From the NCBI RefSeq assembly GCF_022385335.1, contig NZ_CP092431.1:1488001-1552000 (forward strand): a stretch of DNA of 64,000 bases, written 5' to 3'. Of the stretch, positions 62,491 to 64,000 are shown piece by piece (positions within the stretch are counted from its first letter, which is position 1; every line of letters starts with the position of its first letter). Both the position numbers and the translations under genes were made by a program. The stretch is from Streptomyces deccanensis (lineage in GTDB: Bacteria > Actinomycetota > Actinomycetes > Streptomycetales > Streptomycetaceae). The notes beneath the pieces are model-generated. The model did not search any database and was not told the origin of the DNA. It worked only from the letters and a program-made list of their open reading frames with translations.

Positions 62491-62667
62491 GCCCACGGGG
62501 CGCGCGCCGGGCACGCCGGGCACGCCGAGTCCGCCGGATCCCGCCACCCCGTCCCCCTTCACCACTGTCCGCCGTCCCCACGACCCCCACCCGCCCTCCC
62601 CCGTAACCGCCGTCCCCCATCACCGCTGTGACCGCAAGCCGTCCCGCGACGTGAGGAGCCATGCCCG

Positions 62668-64000
62668 ATGGACAGCCGCCGCCCCCCGCTCGCGCCCGCC
62701 TTCCGCAGTCTGCCGGAGTATGTGCGGCACTGGGCCGAGACCACCCCCGACCGCCGGGCGTTCACCTTCGTCGACCATCCCGCGCCGCAGTCGCGCGGCG
62801 TCCACCGCACCCTGACCTGGCGCCGGCTCGATCTGCGGATGCGGGCCGTGGCCGCCCGGCTCGCCGCGGAGGCCGAGCCCGGGGAACGGGTCGCCGTACT
62901 GTGCCCGCAGGGGACGGAGTACGTCACCGCCTTCCTCGGGGCGCTCGCCGCCGGACTGGTCGCCGTACCGCTGTATCCGCCCGGTCTGCCCGGGCAGGGC
63001 GACCGGCTGTCGGCGGTGCTGGCCGACGCGTCCCCGGCGGTCGTCGTCACGACGGCCCAAGTCCTGGACGCCGTAAGGGAGTTGTGCGAGGGCCGGGCGG
63101 TTCGGGTCGTCGCCGTGGACCGGATCCCGGACTCGGCCGCCGATGACGGAGAGCCGTCCTCCACGCCCGACGCCACCGCCGTCGCCTATCTCCAATACAC
63201 CTCCGGTTCGACCCGCACCCCGGCCGGGGTCGAGATCACCCATGCCAATGTCGTCGCCAACGCCCGCCAGGCGCTGTCCGCCTATGGTGCCGACGCGCAC
63301 CCGGCGACCTGTGTGGGCTGGCTGCCGCTCTACCACGACATGGGGCTGGTACTCAGTGTCGCGGCGCCGGTGGTGCGGGGGCTGCTGTCGGTGCTCATGG
63401 ACCCGGTGGCGTTCCTGCACGAGCCCGTGCGCTGGCTGCGGCTGCTGGCCGCCCATCCGCGCGCGTTGAGCGCGGCGCCCAACTTCGCCTACGACTACTG
63501 CGCTTCGGCGGTCACCGAGGCACAGAAGGCAGGGCTGCGCCTGGACGGGGTCATGGCGCTGATCAACGGCAGCGAGCCGGTCCGTCCCGGCACGGCCGAC
63601 CGTTTCCACGCCGCGTTCGCCGCCCAGGGCCTCGCCCCGCGGACGCACTGTCCGTCGTACGGCCTGGCCGAGGCGACCGTCTTCGTCAGCGCGGCCCGGC
63701 CCGGCGAGGCGCTGCGCGGATTCGCGCTCGACCGGGACGCCCTGGCCGCCGGCAAGGCCCTGCCCGCGCGCCCCGAGGACCCGAGGGCGGTGCTGCTGGC
63801 CGGCTGCGGCGCGCCGGCGGGCCAGCGGGTGCGGATCGCCGACCCGGTGTCCCGGGTCGCGCTGGCCGAGGGCGAGGTCGGCGAGATCTGGGTACAGGGC
63901 CCCAACGTCGGCCGGGGCTACCGGAACCAGGACCGGCAGACCCGGCGGGTCTTCGGTGCCCGGCTCGCCGATACCGCGTCCGGTCCGGGCGGATGGCTGC
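62668..64000 (+). CDS. Fatty-acyl-AMP ligase (FadD32/FAAL-like), 3'-truncated
   Basis: 444 residues are visible from ATG 62668 (AGGAG 9 nt upstream) to the right edge, with no stop. ATG 62661 is out of frame. ANL-family motifs: P-loop YLQYTSGSTRTPAGVEITHANVV, GWLPLYHDMGLVLS, INGSEPVRPGT, CPSYGLAEATVFVS and GEIWVQGPNVGRGY. The stretch after AEATVFVS (ARPGEALRGFALDRDALAAGKA) fits the FAAL-type insertion that favours transfer to acyl-carrier domains over CoA. It would activate a fatty acid as acyl-adenylate for a polyketide or peptide synthase encoded beyond the window. Confidence 0.92.
   Translation, partial: MDSRRPPLAPAFRSLPEYVRHWAETTPDRRAFTFVDHPAPQSRGVHRTLTWRRLDLRMRAVAARLAAEAEPGERVAVLCPQGTEYVTAFLGALAAGLVAVPLYPPGLPGQGDRLSAVLADASPAVVVTTAQVLDAVRELCEGRAVRVVAVDRIPDSAADDGEPSSTPDATAVAYLQYTSGSTRTPAGVEITHANVVANARQALSAYGADAHPATCVGWLPLYHDMGLVLSVAAPVVRGLLSVLMDPVAFLHEPVRWLRLLAAHPRALSAAPNFAYDYCASAVTEAQKAGLRLDGVMALINGSEPVRPGTADRFHAAFAAQGLAPRTHCPSYGLAEATVFVSAARPGEALRGFALDRDALAAGKALPARPEDPRAVLLAGCGAPAGQRVRIADPVSRVALAEGEVGEIWVQGPNVGRGYRNQDRQTRRVFGARLADTASGPGGWL

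Overview
The window is very GC-rich, with GTG/TTG starts, tightly overlapping operons, large families of secreted glycan-degrading enzymes, SpoIIE/RsbW-type regulators and TetR/MarR repressors. This points to a Streptomyces chromosome, probably towards an arm because the window holds several decayed genes and a tnpB-type insertion. No rRNA, tRNA or CRISPR array was seen.

Layout. 1-9.2 kb: end of a PP2C phosphatase, a ribose-type sugar ABC importer (ATPase-permease-lipoprotein, minus strand), a 1046-residue GAF/PP2C/kinase signalling protein and a cyclase-family hydrolase. 9.2-17 kb: an untidy stretch with a nitrilase-like amidase, an SDR scrap, a twice-frameshifted gene, an unknown lower-GC gene, a recombinase scrap, a MarR regulator, and a beta-N-acetylglucosaminidase-like gene broken by a tnpB-like element. 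17-34.1 kb: a coherent glycan catabolic locus. It holds an RpiR repressor, a SIS protein, GH38 alpha-mannosidase with a coupled His-rich protein, an ABC importer without its own ATPase, a GH3 glucosidase-like enzyme, a BadF-type amino-sugar kinase, a GH5_18-like beta-mannosidase and a NagZ-type GH3 hexosaminidase. A shared 15-bp operator (TGGTnnATTGAACCA and relatives) lies in front of its transcription units. The enzyme set matches import and intracellular dismantling of N-glycan-type Man/GlcNAc oligosaccharides.

34.1-47.3 kb: a DUF6629-like membrane protein, a phytanoyl-CoA dioxygenase-like protein, and a five-gene overlapping operon WGR-DUF4132 / MoxR AAA+ / DUF5682 / VWA / SWIM zinc finger. 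This operon is the best candidate in the window for a poorly described molecular machine. 47.4-50.8 kb: a CE2-like esterase under a perfect CebR box, a small unknown protein, a hemerythrin pseudogene and an RmlD-like reductase.

51-59.6 kb: a redox/hydrolase island with three TetR regulators (two are close paralogues), two paralogous alpha/beta hydrolases plus a fragment of a third, an SDR, an Old Yellow Enzyme and a DUF4345 protein. ATTACGnnCGTAAT-like palindromes stand in front of nearly every gene. 59.6-64 kb: a 14-bp tandem repeat, an expansin-like protein, then an acyl-CoA carboxylase beta subunit and a fatty-acyl-AMP ligase that runs off the right edge, which together suggest the beginning of a lipid/polyketide biosynthetic cluster.
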